Below the pieces are notes generated by a model. That model saw only the letters and a program-made list of their open reading frames with translations, was not told the DNA's origin and made no database searches. Position numbers and translations under genes: made by a program. Positions 14,991 to 23,106 of a DNA stretch of 54,114 nucleotides are shown here, piece after piece (within the stretch, counting starts at the first letter, position 1; each line of letters opens with the position of its first letter). The DNA comes from Actinomycetes bacterium. GTDB taxonomy: Bacteria > Actinomycetota > Actinomycetes > Mycobacteriales > Mycobacteriaceae. The stretch is from contig JAEWRC010000075.1 of the NCBI GenBank assembly GCA_023460175.1, forward strand, positions 1 through 54,114. The letters are read 5' to 3'.

Positions 14991-15446
14991 TTAAAAGATG
15001 TAGCGCAGGATGCTCTCGGCGACGCACGCCGGCTTGCTGCCGCCCTCGATCTCGACGGTGGTGGACACCGTGAGCTGCAGGGCGCCGTCGCCGAGGTCCT
15101 CGGCCTTGACCAGCGTCGAGGTGGCGCGCACCTTGGCGCCCACGGGCACCGGCGACGGGAACCGAACCTTGTTCAGGCCGTAGTTGATTCCGAGCTTGAC
15201 GCCCTCCACCGCGAAGATGTCGTGCATCAGCACCGGCAGCAGCGACAGCGTCATGTAGCCGTGCGCGATGGTGCTGCCGAACGGCCCGTCCTTGGCCTTC
15301 TCGGGGTCGACGTGGATCCACTGGTGATCGCCGGTGGCGTCGGCGAACAGGTTGACGGCGTCCTGGGTGATGACCTTCCAGTCGCTGGATCCGAGCTCTT
15401 CGCCTTGGGCGGCAACCAGTTCCGCTGCCGAGGTGAACTTCCGCAT
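14991..15446 (-). CDS. MaoC-family (R)-hydratase, HtdZ-like
   Basis: 151 aa single hot-dog domain. The hydratase-2 motif is clear: FADATGDHQWIHVDPEKA with the catalytic Asp and His, followed by FGSTIAHGYMTLSLLP. Close to M. tuberculosis HtdZ (Rv0130) as I remember it; that enzyme hydrates trans-2-enoyl-CoA/ACP to the (R)-3-hydroxy form. It is the last gene of a three-gene operon after the CoA-transferase and thioesterase, with a 12-bp gap to the latter. GAAAGGA gives a ribosome site 5-6 bases before the ATG. Confidence 0.88.
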   Translation of the reverse strand: MRKFTSAAELVAAQGEELGSSDWKVITQDAVNLFADATGDHQWIHVDPEKAKDGPFGSTIAHGYMTLSLLPVLMHDIFAVEGVKLGINYGLNKVRFPSPVPVGAKVRATSTLVKAEDLGDGALQLTVSTTVEIEGGSKPACVAESILRYIF

Positions 15447-15458
15447 GCTGATTCCTTT

Positions 15459-16283
15459 CTAATTGGTTGTGGTGCTTGATGTTTCACGGGAGGCGATGAG
15501 CCCCTCCTGGACGAGGGTCGCGCAGACGCCGCCGTCGTCGCCGATCAGTTCGGCCGTCACCAGGCCGCGCCCGCGCGAGGCCGCCGGCGACCGCGACTCC
15601 AGCAGGTTCCACCGGTCGGCGTGGATCCGACGGTGGAACCAGATCGCGGCATCCAGCGTGCCGCTGCGGTGGGTGCGGGCCTGCATCGAGTGTCCGTGCA
15701 CCCGCAGCGCCGGGTCGATCATGTAGACATCGGTGACGAACAGCATGGCGCAGGCGTGCAACAGCGCATCCTCGGGTAGCGGAACCGTTGCGCGCCACCA
15801 AAGTCGGCGTACGAAGTCCGCGCCCTCCCCCTCGTCGGCCACCCGGATGTCGAGTTCGTCGAGCGGCAGGCCGGGGGCCGTTCCGGGCGGGCCGGTCCGG
15901 TCGAGTTGTTCCGGGTCGGGCCGGCCGTCGCGCGCCCCGTGCTCCGGCCCGGCCATGGCGCGGGAGAACGACACAGTCGCGACGGTGAGGATCTTGCCGC
16001 CCTGGCGCGCCACGACGCGACGGGTCATCACGGTGCGACCGTCGTGGGTGCGTTCCACGCTGTACTCGGTGGGTTCGACGGGGTCGCCGGTGCGCAGGAA
16101 CTGCAGGTGCAAGCTGGTGGGCGCGATGTCGTCGTCGAGCGTCAGGCTCGCCGCCGCCGAGGCCAGCGACTGCCCGAGGAACTGCCCGCCGAAGGCCCGC
16201 TTGCCGGCCGGCCCGTGCCCGCGACCCACCCAGACGTCGGTGCCCGCGGGCTCCAGTTGCAGGACCTTCAGCAGCGCGCTCAT
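15459..16283 (-). CDS. Acyl-CoA thioesterase II (TesB-like)
   Basis: 274 aa, double hot-dog fold. RAFGGQFLGQSLASAA in the first half and HSMQARTHRSGTLDAAIWFHR in the second are typical TesB segments, the second supplying part of the Asp/Gln/Thr active site. The enzyme releases fatty acids from CoA. It overlaps the CoA-transferase stop by four bases (ATGA), so translation is coupled. Confidence 0.88.
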   Translation of the reverse strand: MSALLKVLQLEPAGTDVWVGRGHGPAGKRAFGGQFLGQSLASAAASLTLDDDIAPTSLHLQFLRTGDPVEPTEYSVERTHDGRTVMTRRVVARQGGKILTVATVSFSRAMAGPEHGARDGRPDPEQLDRTGPPGTAPGLPLDELDIRVADEGEGADFVRRLWWRATVPLPEDALLHACAMLFVTDVYMIDPALRVHGHSMQARTHRSGTLDAAIWFHRRIHADRWNLLESRSPAASRGRGLVTAELIGDDGGVCATLVQEGLIASRETSSTTTN

Positions 16284-17515
16284 CGCCGGTCGGCATCCGA
16301 CGACGTTGCCACGGTGCGGGATTCGAGTAGCCGCGCGAGTTCGTCGGCTCCCACGCTCTCGGCGAGCACCGCCTCGGTGTCGTCACCGAGCGCCGGCGCC
16401 GCGACGGCGGGGTTGTGCGCGCCGTCGATCATCAGCGGCAGCCCGGGCGCCAGGTGCGCGCCGATGCGCGGCTGCTGCAGCGTGGTGAACAACGGATTCT
16501 CGGTCACCTTCGGGTCGGCGCTCGCCTCGGCGAAGGTGCGGTAGCGCTCCCACAGGATCGAGGTGCCCGCCAGTGCGGCCGCGATCTGCTCGCCGGTGTG
16601 CTCGGCGAACCAGACGCTGAACAGTCCGGTCAGCGCGTCGCGGTGCCGGTAGCGCTGGCCCTCGTCGGTGAAGTCCGCCTCGAGCGCCTCAGCAAGGGCC
16701 GCAACGGCTTTCGTGGTGCCGGTCAGCTCGGCCAGATCCCGGAAGTGCCGACCGGTCAGGGCCACCAGCATGAAGGAGACGCCGTCGCTGCTGGTGAAGT
16801 TGGCGCCGTATTGGCCATAGAGCGAGTTGCCCAGGCGCTGGCGCTGCGACCCGGTGATCATCGGCTCGGTGAGAAAACCCATGTTGCCGGCCGTGGCCAG
16901 CGCCACATCCTCGAGCGGCAACCGCATCCGGCTGCCCGCGCCGGTGGCGTCGCGATGCCGCAGCGCGCTCACGATGCCCAGCGCGGCGTACAGGCCGCAG
17001 GCCAGATCCCAGGCCGGCAGCACGTGATTGACCGGCCCCGCCTGGGTGGCCTGTCCGGTGACCAACGGGAAGCCCACCCCGGCGTTGACGGTGTAGTCGA
17101 CCCCGGTGCCGCCGTCGGCGCGACCGGAGACCTCCAGATGGATCAGGTCGGGACGGCGGGCCACCAGCGCGTCGTACCCGTGCCAATCGCGGCCGACGAC
17201 GTTGGTGATCAAGATGCCGCCCCGCGGCCCGCCCTCGGCGACGAGCCGGGCGATCAACTCTTGCCCGTCCGGGCTGCGCATGTCGACGGCGACCGAGCGC
17301 TTGCCCTTGTTCAGCCCGGCCCAGTAGATGCTCTCGCCGTCGTCGGTCAGCGGCCAGCGGCGGTAGTCGGCGGCACCACCGATGGGGTCCACCCGGATGA
17401 CCTCGGCACCCAGCTGCGCGAGGGTCATTCCGGCCAGCGGTACCGCCACGAAGCTCGAGATTTCGACGATCCGAACTCCGGCCAGCGGAGTCGCCGAGCT
17501 CGACGTTCCGGTCAT
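16280..17515 (-). CDS. CaiB/BaiF-family (type III) CoA-transferase
   Basis: 411 aa. LAGVRIVEISSFVAVPLAGMTLAQLGAEVIRVDP is the family N-terminus; NKGKRSVAVDMRSPDGQELIARL follows. The catalytic Asp of the family normally lies near residue 160-170, here in PAWDLACGLYAALGI. It transfers CoA between acids. ATG 17515 was preferred because AAAGGG lies 5 bases upstream. It heads the operon with thioesterase and MaoC; the divergent TetR gene 97 bp away is the likely regulator. Confidence 0.88.
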   Translation of the reverse strand: MTGTSSSATPLAGVRIVEISSFVAVPLAGMTLAQLGAEVIRVDPIGGAADYRRWPLTDDGESIYWAGLNKGKRSVAVDMRSPDGQELIARLVAEGGPRGGILITNVVGRDWHGYDALVARRPDLIHLEVSGRADGGTGVDYTVNAGVGFPLVTGQATQAGPVNHVLPAWDLACGLYAALGIVSALRHRDATGAGSRMRLPLEDVALATAGNMGFLTEPMITGSQRQRLGNSLYGQYGANFTSSDGVSFMLVALTGRHFRDLAELTGTTKAVAALAEALEADFTDEGQRYRHRDALTGLFSVWFAEHTGEQIAAALAGTSILWERYRTFAEASADPKVTENPLFTTLQQPRIGAHLAPGLPLMIDGAHNPAVAAPALGDDTEAVLAESVGADELARLLESRTVATSSDADRR

Positions 17516-17552
17516 TGCGCGCCCTTTCTGGCCCGACGTCGTTTCGTCGTTA

Positions 17553-17580
17553 GTCAACCAGTACCGGAACGACGGCTGAC
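17553..17580. promoter_or_regulatory. Imperfect inverted repeat between CoA-transferase operon and TetR gene
   Basis: GTCAACC (17553-17559) and GGCTGAC (17574-17580) form a 7-bp arm pair with one mismatch, 14 bases apart, in the middle of the divergent intergenic region. It is a candidate operator for the TetR protein; no other palindrome stands out there. Confidence 0.35.
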
Positions 17581-17612
17581 ATACCGGTGCGCCCGACGCC
17601 TATCCTTTCCTC

Positions 17613-18221
17613 GTGAGGTCTCGGATTGACGCGGCGATTGATCGGGCGCTCGATGCCCGTCAGCGGGAGGCCACCGAGGAGGTCGACCGGATCCTGTCGG
17701 CGGCGCTCGGGGTGATCGAGAAGACCGGACCGGCCCCGCCGAAGGTCAGCGACATCGTGGCCGCGGCCGGCACCTCCAACGCCGCGTTCTACCGGTATTT
17801 CACCGGTAAGGACGAGCTGCTACTGGCGGTGATGGAGCGCGGCGTCAACATCACCGCGGCCTACCTGGAACGCGAGATGGCCGCCTCCGACGACCCCGTC
17901 GCGAAGATCCGGACCTGGATCATCGGGGCGTTGGGACAGGTCGGCGAGCCGCGCCGGACCGCGCGCAGCCGTGCGGTGCTCAGTCAGTTCAGCTCCGTTC
18001 CGGACGGGCAGATCACCGCCCCGATGCGCGACCTGTTGGTCCGCCCGCTGAGCGACCTCGGCTGCCCCGACCCGGCCCGCGACGCCGACGCGTTGTTCAC
18101 CACGGTCAGCGGGGTGCTGCGGCGGCACGCGGCGGCCGAGACGCAGCCCGGCCGCGACGAGATCGACCACGTGGTGTCGTTCTGCCTCGCGGCGATCGAC
18201 ACCGACGGGGCCCAGCGGTGA
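17613..18221 (+). CDS. TetR-family transcriptional regulator
   Basis: 202 aa. The helix-turn-helix occupies about residues 45-70: APPKVSDIVAAAGTSNAAFYRYFTGKDELLLAVME is the family signature. The C-terminal ligand domain is not informative. GTG start. Divergent from the CoA-transferase/thioesterase/MaoC operon, which it probably represses; the inducer is likely an acyl-CoA or related acid (inference). Confidence 0.88.
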   Translation: MRSRIDAAIDRALDARQREATEEVDRILSAALGVIEKTGPAPPKVSDIVAAAGTSNAAFYRYFTGKDELLLAVMERGVNITAAYLEREMAASDDPVAKIRTWIIGALGQVGEPRRTARSRAVLSQFSSVPDGQITAPMRDLLVRPLSDLGCPDPARDADALFTTVSGVLRRHAAAETQPGRDEIDHVVSFCLAAIDTDGAQR

Positions 18222-18230
18222 CCAGCTGAG

Positions 18231-18725
18231 ATGCGGTTGCTGCTGATCTCCGACACCCACGTCCCGACGCGGGCCAAGGATCTGCCGGCGCGGGTGTGGG
18301 CCGAGGTCGAGCGCTCCGACGTCGTGATCCACGCCGGGGACTGGATGGCGCCCAGCCTGCTCGATGACCTCGAAGCCCGCGCCGCGTGCCTGATCGCCTG
18401 CTGGGGCAACAACGACGGCACCGACCTGCGGGCGCGACTCCCCGAGCGGGCCGACGCCACCCTGGGTGGGGTGCGGTTCACCGTCACCCACGAGACCGGT
18501 GCGAGAGCCGGGCGCGAGGCGCGGATGTCGCGGCGCTACCCCGACACCGACGTGCTGGTCTTCGGCCACAGCCATATTCCGTGGGACACCACCTCGGCCA
18601 CCGGGTTGCGGCTGCTGAACCCCGGCTCCCCCACCGACCGGCGCCGGCAGCCGCACTGCACCTACATGACGGCGACCGCCGCCGACGGCACGCTGTCGGA
18701 CGTGCAACTGCACCGCCTACCCTGA
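18231..18725 (+). CDS. YfcE/MJ0936-type metallophosphoesterase
   Basis: 164 aa with all calcineurin-like metal-binding motifs: ISDTH (Asp, His), HAGDW (Asp), GNND (Asn-Asp), VTHE (His) and GHSHIPW (His pair). This small class hydrolyses phosphodiesters or phosphoesters with Mn2+. It follows the TetR gene by 9 bp and may be co-transcribed. Physiological substrate unknown. The TGA stop forms the start of a 55-bp palindromic unit. Confidence 0.88.
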   Translation: MRLLLISDTHVPTRAKDLPARVWAEVERSDVVIHAGDWMAPSLLDDLEARAACLIACWGNNDGTDLRARLPERADATLGGVRFTVTHETGARAGREARMSRRYPDTDVLVFGHSHIPWDTTSATGLRLLNPGSPTDRRRQPHCTYMTATAADGTLSDVQLHRLP

Positions 18726-18779
18726 GCGATTTCGGTGCGCGCAGGCGCGTCCACCGCAACCTGGCGCATCCAAATCGCT
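18725..18779. repeat. 55-bp palindromic intergenic unit, AGCGATTT/AAATCGCT ends
   Basis: Perfect 8-bp ends AGCGATTT (18725-18732) and AAATCGCT (18772-18779), with an inner near-repeat GGTGCGC/GCGCATCC. It begins at the last base of the metallophosphoesterase stop codon. It could act as a terminator and looks like a dispersed mycobacterial palindromic repeat. Confidence 0.55.
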
Positions 18780-18786
18780 GGAGATG

Positions 18787-18801
18787 CCTCTGTTACAGAG
18801 G
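18787..18801. promoter_or_regulatory. Perfect palindromic operator of the MarR-ABC operon
   Basis: CCTCTGTTACAGAGG: 7-bp perfect arms around one central base, ending 4 bases before the MarR ATG. Position over the start region suggests autorepression by the MarR protein. Confidence 0.6.
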
Positions 18802-18805
18802 TATT

Positions 18806-19270
18806 ATGGTCGGCGTGACCCTGCCCGCAGACCTCGCGACCGACCTGTTCGGCACCGTCGGGCGCTTCCGACGCCAGATCCGACGGTCGGCCGGGCGCGC
18901 CTTCGACAACGCCGGCCTCACCGAGGCCCAGGCCGAACTCGTGCGCCTGATCGGCCGCCAACCCGACATCTCCGTCAGCGCCGCGGCGACCGAACTGGGC
19001 CTGGCCGCCAACACCGCCTCCACGCTGGTCTCCAAGCTCTCCGGCGACGGCCTGGTGCTGCGCGAGGTGGATCCGGCGGACCGGCGCGTGGGCCGGCTGC
19101 GGCTCACCGCCGCCGCGCAGCGCATCGCCGACGAGTCCCGACGGGCCCGTCGCGCCGCGCTGGGGGTCGCCCTGAACCAACTCTCCGACGACGAGATCGA
19201 CTCGCTGACAGCGGGATTGGCGGTAATGAACAAGATGACCACGCTGCTCGACGACCGGCAACCGCGATGA
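18806..19270 (+). CDS. MarR-family transcriptional regulator
   Basis: 154 aa. The winged helix-turn-helix runs from about residue 40 to 105: LTEAQAELVRLIGRQPDISVSAAATELGLAANTASTLVSKLSGDGLVLREVDPADRRVGRLRLT, including the DxRxxxLxLT wing. No Shine-Dalgarno before ATG 18806, so the mRNA may be almost leaderless. It overlaps the ABC ATPase gene by ATGA and probably represses the three-gene exporter operon from the palindrome upstream. Ligand unknown, likely a drug or lipid. Confidence 0.88.
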   Translation: MVGVTLPADLATDLFGTVGRFRRQIRRSAGRAFDNAGLTEAQAELVRLIGRQPDISVSAAATELGLAANTASTLVSKLSGDGLVLREVDPADRRVGRLRLTAAAQRIADESRRARRAALGVALNQLSDDEIDSLTAGLAVMNKMTTLLDDRQPR

Positions 19271-20079
19271 CGGCCACCCCGGCCATCGACTGCCGCAACC
19301 TCACCCACCGCTACGGCGACTTCACCGCCGTCGACGACCTCAGCCTGCAGGTCCGCAGCGGCGAGACGATGGGGCTGCTCGGCCCCAACGGCGCGGGCAA
19401 GACGACGGCGGTGCGGGTGCTGACCACCCTGACTCCCCCGCAGCAGGGCCGGGTGCTGATCTTCGGCCTGGACACCCGGCGCCAGACCATGGACGTCCGC
19501 TACAACATCGGCTATGTGCCCCAGCAACTCTCGATCGAGTCCGCGCTGACCGGACGACAGAACGTGCAGTGGTTCGCCCGACTCTACGACGTGCCCCGCC
19601 GGCAGCGCCGCCGCCGGGTCGAGGACGCCCTGGCCGCGATGAACCTGACCGAGGTGGCCGACAAGTCGGCCGCAACCTACTCCGGCGGCATGGTCCGTCG
19701 TCTCGAACTGGCCCAGGCACTGGTCAACCAGCCGTCGCTGCTGATCCTCGATGAACCCACCGTCGGACTGGATCCCATTGCCCGCGACGATGTTTGGACC
19801 CAGGTCCAGCAGATGCAGGACGACTACGGCATGACGGTGCTGCTCACCACGCACTACATGGAGGAGGCCGACGCCCTGTGCGACCGCGTGGCGCTGCTGC
19901 ATCGGGGCCAACTCCAGGCCGTCGGCGCGCCCGACGAGCTCAAGGCCACGGTCGGGCCGCAGGCCAGCCTCGAGGACGTCTTCCGGCACTACGCCGGCTC
20001 GCAGCTCGACGATGACACCTCCAAGCGCGGCCTGCGCGAAATCCGTTCGAGCCGAAGGACGGCCCGCCGTGTCAGTTGA
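19267..20079 (+). CDS. ABC-2-type exporter ATP-binding protein (DrrA-like)
   Basis: 270 aa. Walker A GPNGAGKTT at about residue 39, Q-loop YVPQQLS, signature YSGGM, Walker B LLILDEPTVGLDP and H-loop TTHYMEE are intact. The C-terminal ~40 residues are a basic extension (SSRRTARRVS). The protein belongs to the DrrA/daunorubicin-type exporter ATPases. It lies between the MarR regulator and its permease, overlapping both. Confidence 0.9.
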   Translation: MTATPAIDCRNLTHRYGDFTAVDDLSLQVRSGETMGLLGPNGAGKTTAVRVLTTLTPPQQGRVLIFGLDTRRQTMDVRYNIGYVPQQLSIESALTGRQNVQWFARLYDVPRRQRRRRVEDALAAMNLTEVADKSAATYSGGMVRRLELAQALVNQPSLLILDEPTVGLDPIARDDVWTQVQQMQDDYGMTVLLTTHYMEEADALCDRVALLHRGQLQAVGAPDELKATVGPQASLEDVFRHYAGSQLDDDTSKRGLREIRSSRRTARRVS

Positions 20080-20890
20080 ATCCGAACCCGTGCAGACCCT
20101 GATCCGCGCCCCGCGGGGCTGGCGTCGCGTCCGCGGCCTGCTGGAGCGGATGGGGACCTTCGCGCTCGTCGAGCTGCAGAAGCTGCGTCACGACCGCACC
20201 GAGCTGGTGACCCGGATGGTCCAGCCCGCGCTGTGGCTGCTGATCTTCGGGCAGACCTTCTCGCATCTGCGCATCATCGACACCGGGTCGGTGTCCTATC
20301 TGGCGTTCCTGGCGCCCGGGATCATCGCGCAGTCGGCGCTGTTCATCTCGATCTTCTACGGCATCCAGCTGGTGTGGGACCGCGACGCGGGCATCTTGGC
20401 CAAGCTCATGGTGACCCCGACCCCGGCCTCGGCGCTGATCACCGGCAAGGCCTTCGCGGCGGGGGTGCGCTCGATCGTCCAGGTGATCGGGGTGTTGGCC
20501 ATCGCGTACCTGATGGGTGTGGCGCTGACCATGAATCCGCTGCGCATCCTGGCGGCGATGGGCGTGGTGGTGCTGGGCTCGGCGTTCTTCGCCTGCTTGT
20601 CGATGACGCTGGCCGGGCTGGTCCGCAACCGCGACCGGCTGATGGGCATCGGGCAGGCCATCACCATGCCGTTGTTCTTCGCCTCCAACGCGCTGTACCC
20701 GGTGGAGATCATGCCGGAGTGGCTGCGCTGGCTCTCCGCGGTCAATCCGCTGAGCTACGAGGTGAATGCGCTGCGCGGCCTGCTGCTGGGCACGCCGTCG
20801 AACATGGCGCTGGATCTGGCCGTCCTGGTGGTCGCCGCGATCGCGGGCGTCATCGCGGCCTCGGCGCTGCTGCGTCGTCTGGTCCGGTGA
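20069..20890 (+). CDS. ABC-2-type exporter permease (DrrB-like)
   Basis: 273 aa, six predicted membrane helices from about residue 50 onward; ALWLLIFGQTFSHLR, FLAPGIIAQSALF and PLFFASNALYPVEIMPEWLRWLSAVNPLSYEVNALR are the ABC-2 hallmark segments. GTG 20069 chosen because GAAGGA lies 10 bases upstream and coupling to the ATPase gene is tight. With its ATPase it should export a hydrophobic compound, perhaps a drug or envelope lipid. Confidence 0.88.
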   Translation: MSVESEPVQTLIRAPRGWRRVRGLLERMGTFALVELQKLRHDRTELVTRMVQPALWLLIFGQTFSHLRIIDTGSVSYLAFLAPGIIAQSALFISIFYGIQLVWDRDAGILAKLMVTPTPASALITGKAFAAGVRSIVQVIGVLAIAYLMGVALTMNPLRILAAMGVVVLGSAFFACLSMTLAGLVRNRDRLMGIGQAITMPLFFASNALYPVEIMPEWLRWLSAVNPLSYEVNALRGLLLGTPSNMALDLAVLVVAAIAGVIAASALLRRLVR

Positions 20891-20905
20891 TTTCGCCATG
20901 AGCGG

Positions 20906-20932
20906 TTGACAGATTGTTGGGTTTTCCCAACA
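20906..20932 (+). promoter_or_regulatory. Promoter with embedded 7-bp inverted repeat before the XRE gene
   Basis: TTGACA (20906-20911) is a consensus -35. TGTTGGG (20915-20921), TTTT, CCCAACA (20926-20932) is a perfect inverted repeat lying in the spacer and reaching the expected -10 region. The XRE protein very likely binds here and represses itself. Confidence 0.6.
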
Positions 20933-20941
20933 CTTAGTTGT

Positions 20942-21214
20942 ATGAGTCCGGTTCGACGGGGCGAGGCGCTCCCGATCTACAACCGCCTCGGCGTGCTGCG
21001 CGCCGAGCGGCAGATGAGCCGGGCCGACTTGGCGAACCGCATCGGGATCAACCCGCAGACGGTCGGCGCGCTGGAGCGCGGCGACCACTATCCGAGCCTG
21101 GACCTGGCGTTTCGGATCTGCGCGGTGTTCGACCTGCCGGTCGAGGCGGTGTTCTCCCGCACCGAGTTCACCCCGCTGTCCGCCGAGGTGTACGGCCGCA
21201 AGTCCGCAACCTGA
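20942..21214 (+). CDS. XRE-family helix-turn-helix regulator
   Basis: 90 aa. Residues 15-70 form the Cro/CI-type HTH: YNRLGVLRAERQMSRADLANRIGINPQTVGALERGDHYPSLDLAFRICAVFDLPVEAVF. The short C-terminal tail (TPLSAEVYGRK) is typical of the YgzD/immR-like small regulators. ATG 20942 chosen just after the operator. The membrane-protein gene begins 9 bp after its stop; the two form a regulator-membrane protein pair. Confidence 0.85.
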   Translation: MSPVRRGEALPIYNRLGVLRAERQMSRADLANRIGINPQTVGALERGDHYPSLDLAFRICAVFDLPVEAVFSRTEFTPLSAEVYGRKSAT

Positions 21215-21223
21215 GGAGACGCC

Positions 21224-21775
21224 ATGCCTGACCAGGCCACCGTCGACAACCGCAACATCCTGCAGCGTTACCAGGACCACCGCACCAGACGCTTCCTGCG
21301 CTACGAACAGCACTGGGCGTCGTCGCTGCCGCGCTGGCGCACCCGTCGGCGACGCCGTTCCTTGGTGCTCGCCGTGGCGCTGTCGTTCCTGGTGATGGCG
21401 ACGACGGCCGTGCTGTGCGCGGTCGGGCTCAAGATGGCCGCGCTGCTGTGGCTGCCGGCCTGCGCCCTGTTCTTCCCGGCGTGGATCGTGCTGCAGATCG
21501 CCTCCGGCCGCCAGGGTGACGCCCCCGAGGCCGCGCTCGACGAGTTCGAGGTCGCCCAGCGCAACAGCGCCCGCTCCATCGGCCTGACCATCACGCAGTA
21601 CCTGATGCTGATCCCGATCGCATACCTGCTGATCGGCTCGATCCACGGGCTCGGCGCGGCCGAGGACGTCACCTACGCCGGTGCCCTGATGGTCCTGACG
21701 GTGCTACTGATCGGCGGCTGCTCCCCGGCGATGATCCTGGCCTGGGTACGGCCGGACCCCGTCGCGGAGGACTGA
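21224..21775 (+). CDS. Four-helix membrane protein paired with the XRE regulator
   Basis: 183 aa with a basic cytoplasmic N-terminus (about 45 residues, RTRRRRRS before helix 1) and four hydrophobic segments near residues 46-66, 68-88, 122-142 and 150-170. GAGGAG precedes the ATG by 5 bases. No enzyme motif. Small XRE genes followed by a 2-4 helix membrane protein are widespread in actinobacteria, where the membrane partner is of unknown function. I see no toxin-like domain. Confidence 0.7.
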   Translation: MPDQATVDNRNILQRYQDHRTRRFLRYEQHWASSLPRWRTRRRRRSLVLAVALSFLVMATTAVLCAVGLKMAALLWLPACALFFPAWIVLQIASGRQGDAPEAALDEFEVAQRNSARSIGLTITQYLMLIPIAYLLIGSIHGLGAAEDVTYAGALMVLTVLLIGGCSPAMILAWVRPDPVAED

Positions 21776-22045
21776 CCGCCTCGGCCGTGACCGCCGCGGC
21801 GCCCCCGATCTGCTAGCCCGGCGCCGGCCTGCGCGAACGCACGTCGACCCGCCCCTTCGAGGCCGCGGAACACGCCGCGGCGGGTCACAACGCGGTGACA
21901 AATCGGCCTCCGGCGTGAATCTCAATCGTTAGTCAACCGCGACCGCGCGCAGCGGTTCGGCAGGCATTGCGTTGGAAATCCCATGGTTCACTTGCGTCAC
22001 ACAAGTAACACAACCTTGTAATTACGACCATGGAGGAGCGAAGTC

Positions 22046-23053
22046 GTGAAGTTCGTTCGGAAGTTGCGCGGTACGGCAAAGGAATCCCTGCGCCGGCTGT
22101 CGATCGCCGCCATCGCGGCCGCCGCGCTGCCCGGCCTGCTCGGGGTCGTCGGGGCAACGGCACCGGCAGGGGCGTTCTCGCGCCCGGGCCTGCCGGTCGA
22201 ATACTTGATGGTCCCGTCACCGTCGATGGGGCGCGATATCAAAATCCAGTTCCAGGGCGGCGGACCGCACGCGGTCTACCTGCTCGACGGCCTGCGGGCC
22301 CAGGACGACTTCAACGGCTGGGACATCAACACCCCCGCCTTCGAGTGGTTCCACAACTCCGGCCTGTCGGCCATCATGCCCGTCGGCGGCCAGTCCAGCT
22401 TCTACACCGACTGGTACCAGCCCTCCCAGGGCAACGGTCAGGACTACACCTACAAGTGGGAAACGTTCATGACCCAGGAGCTGCCGGCCTGGTTGGCCAC
22501 CAACCGCGGCATCTCGCAGACCGGCAACGCCGCCGTGGGCCTGTCGATGGCCGGCGCCGCGGCGCTGAACTTCGCGATCTGGCATCCGCAGCGGTTCGTC
22601 TACGCGGGCTCGATGTCCGGCTTCCTCAACCCGTCCGAGGGGTGGTGGCCGACGCTGATCGGCCTGGCGATGAGCGACGCCGGCGGATTCAACGCCAACA
22701 GCATGTGGGGTCCGTCGTCGGATCCGGCCTGGAAGCGCAACGACCCGATGGTCAACATCAACCGCCTGGTCGCCAACAACACCCGCATCTGGATCTACTG
22801 CGGCACCGGTAACCCGTCGGACCTCGACGCGGGCACCAACGGCGGCAACCTGCTGGCCGCGCAGTTCCTGGAGGGCCTGACGCTGCGGACCAACGTCACG
22901 TTCCGCGACAACTACCTGGCCGCCGGTGGCACCAACGGTGTGTTCAACTTCCCGGCCAACGGGACCCACAGCTGGGGCTACTGGGGACAGCAGCTGCAGC
23001 AGATGATCCCGGACATGCAGCGGGTGCTCAACGGCACGCCGCCCGCCGCCTGA
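22046..23053 (+). CDS. fbpC: Antigen 85 mycolyltransferase, Ag85C-like
   Basis: 335 aa. Residues 1-43 are a signal peptide ending AGA before FSRPGLPVEYL, the invariant Ag85 mature N-terminus. Nucleophile Ser167 sits in GLSMAG and the catalytic His near residue 308 in GTHSWGYW. The segment QGGGPHAVYLL and the YQPSQGNGQDYTYKWETF loop, lacking the CxxxC insert, match Ag85C rather than Ag85A/B. The reactive Cys of Ag85C (IYCG) is kept. It transfers mycolates between trehalose esters and to arabinogalactan outside the cell. GTG start with GGAGGA 9 bases upstream. The 270 bp upstream contains no other gene. Confidence 0.92.
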   Translation: MKFVRKLRGTAKESLRRLSIAAIAAAALPGLLGVVGATAPAGAFSRPGLPVEYLMVPSPSMGRDIKIQFQGGGPHAVYLLDGLRAQDDFNGWDINTPAFEWFHNSGLSAIMPVGGQSSFYTDWYQPSQGNGQDYTYKWETFMTQELPAWLATNRGISQTGNAAVGLSMAGAAALNFAIWHPQRFVYAGSMSGFLNPSEGWWPTLIGLAMSDAGGFNANSMWGPSSDPAWKRNDPMVNINRLVANNTRIWIYCGTGNPSDLDAGTNGGNLLAAQFLEGLTLRTNVTFRDNYLAAGGTNGVFNFPANGTHSWGYWGQQLQQMIPDMQRVLNGTPPAA

Positions 23054-23066
23054 TCGATGATTCCCC

Positions 23067-23096
23067 CTGTGGCCCCCGCTCCGGCGGGGGCCACAG
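23067..23096. terminator. Bidirectional terminator between the Ag85C-like gene and recD
   Basis: Perfect 13-bp GC-rich stem (23067-23079 with 23084-23096) and loop TCCG, lying 14 bp past one stop and 10 bp from the converging one. There is only a short T tract. Confidence 0.8.
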
Positions 23097-23106
23097 TCAT
23101 TTCAGA

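Noticed and set aside
21776..22045. Candidate small RNA or gene in the gap before the Ag85C-like gene
   Set aside because: No ORF of coding character and no strong hairpin; most of it looks like promoter and leader sequence.
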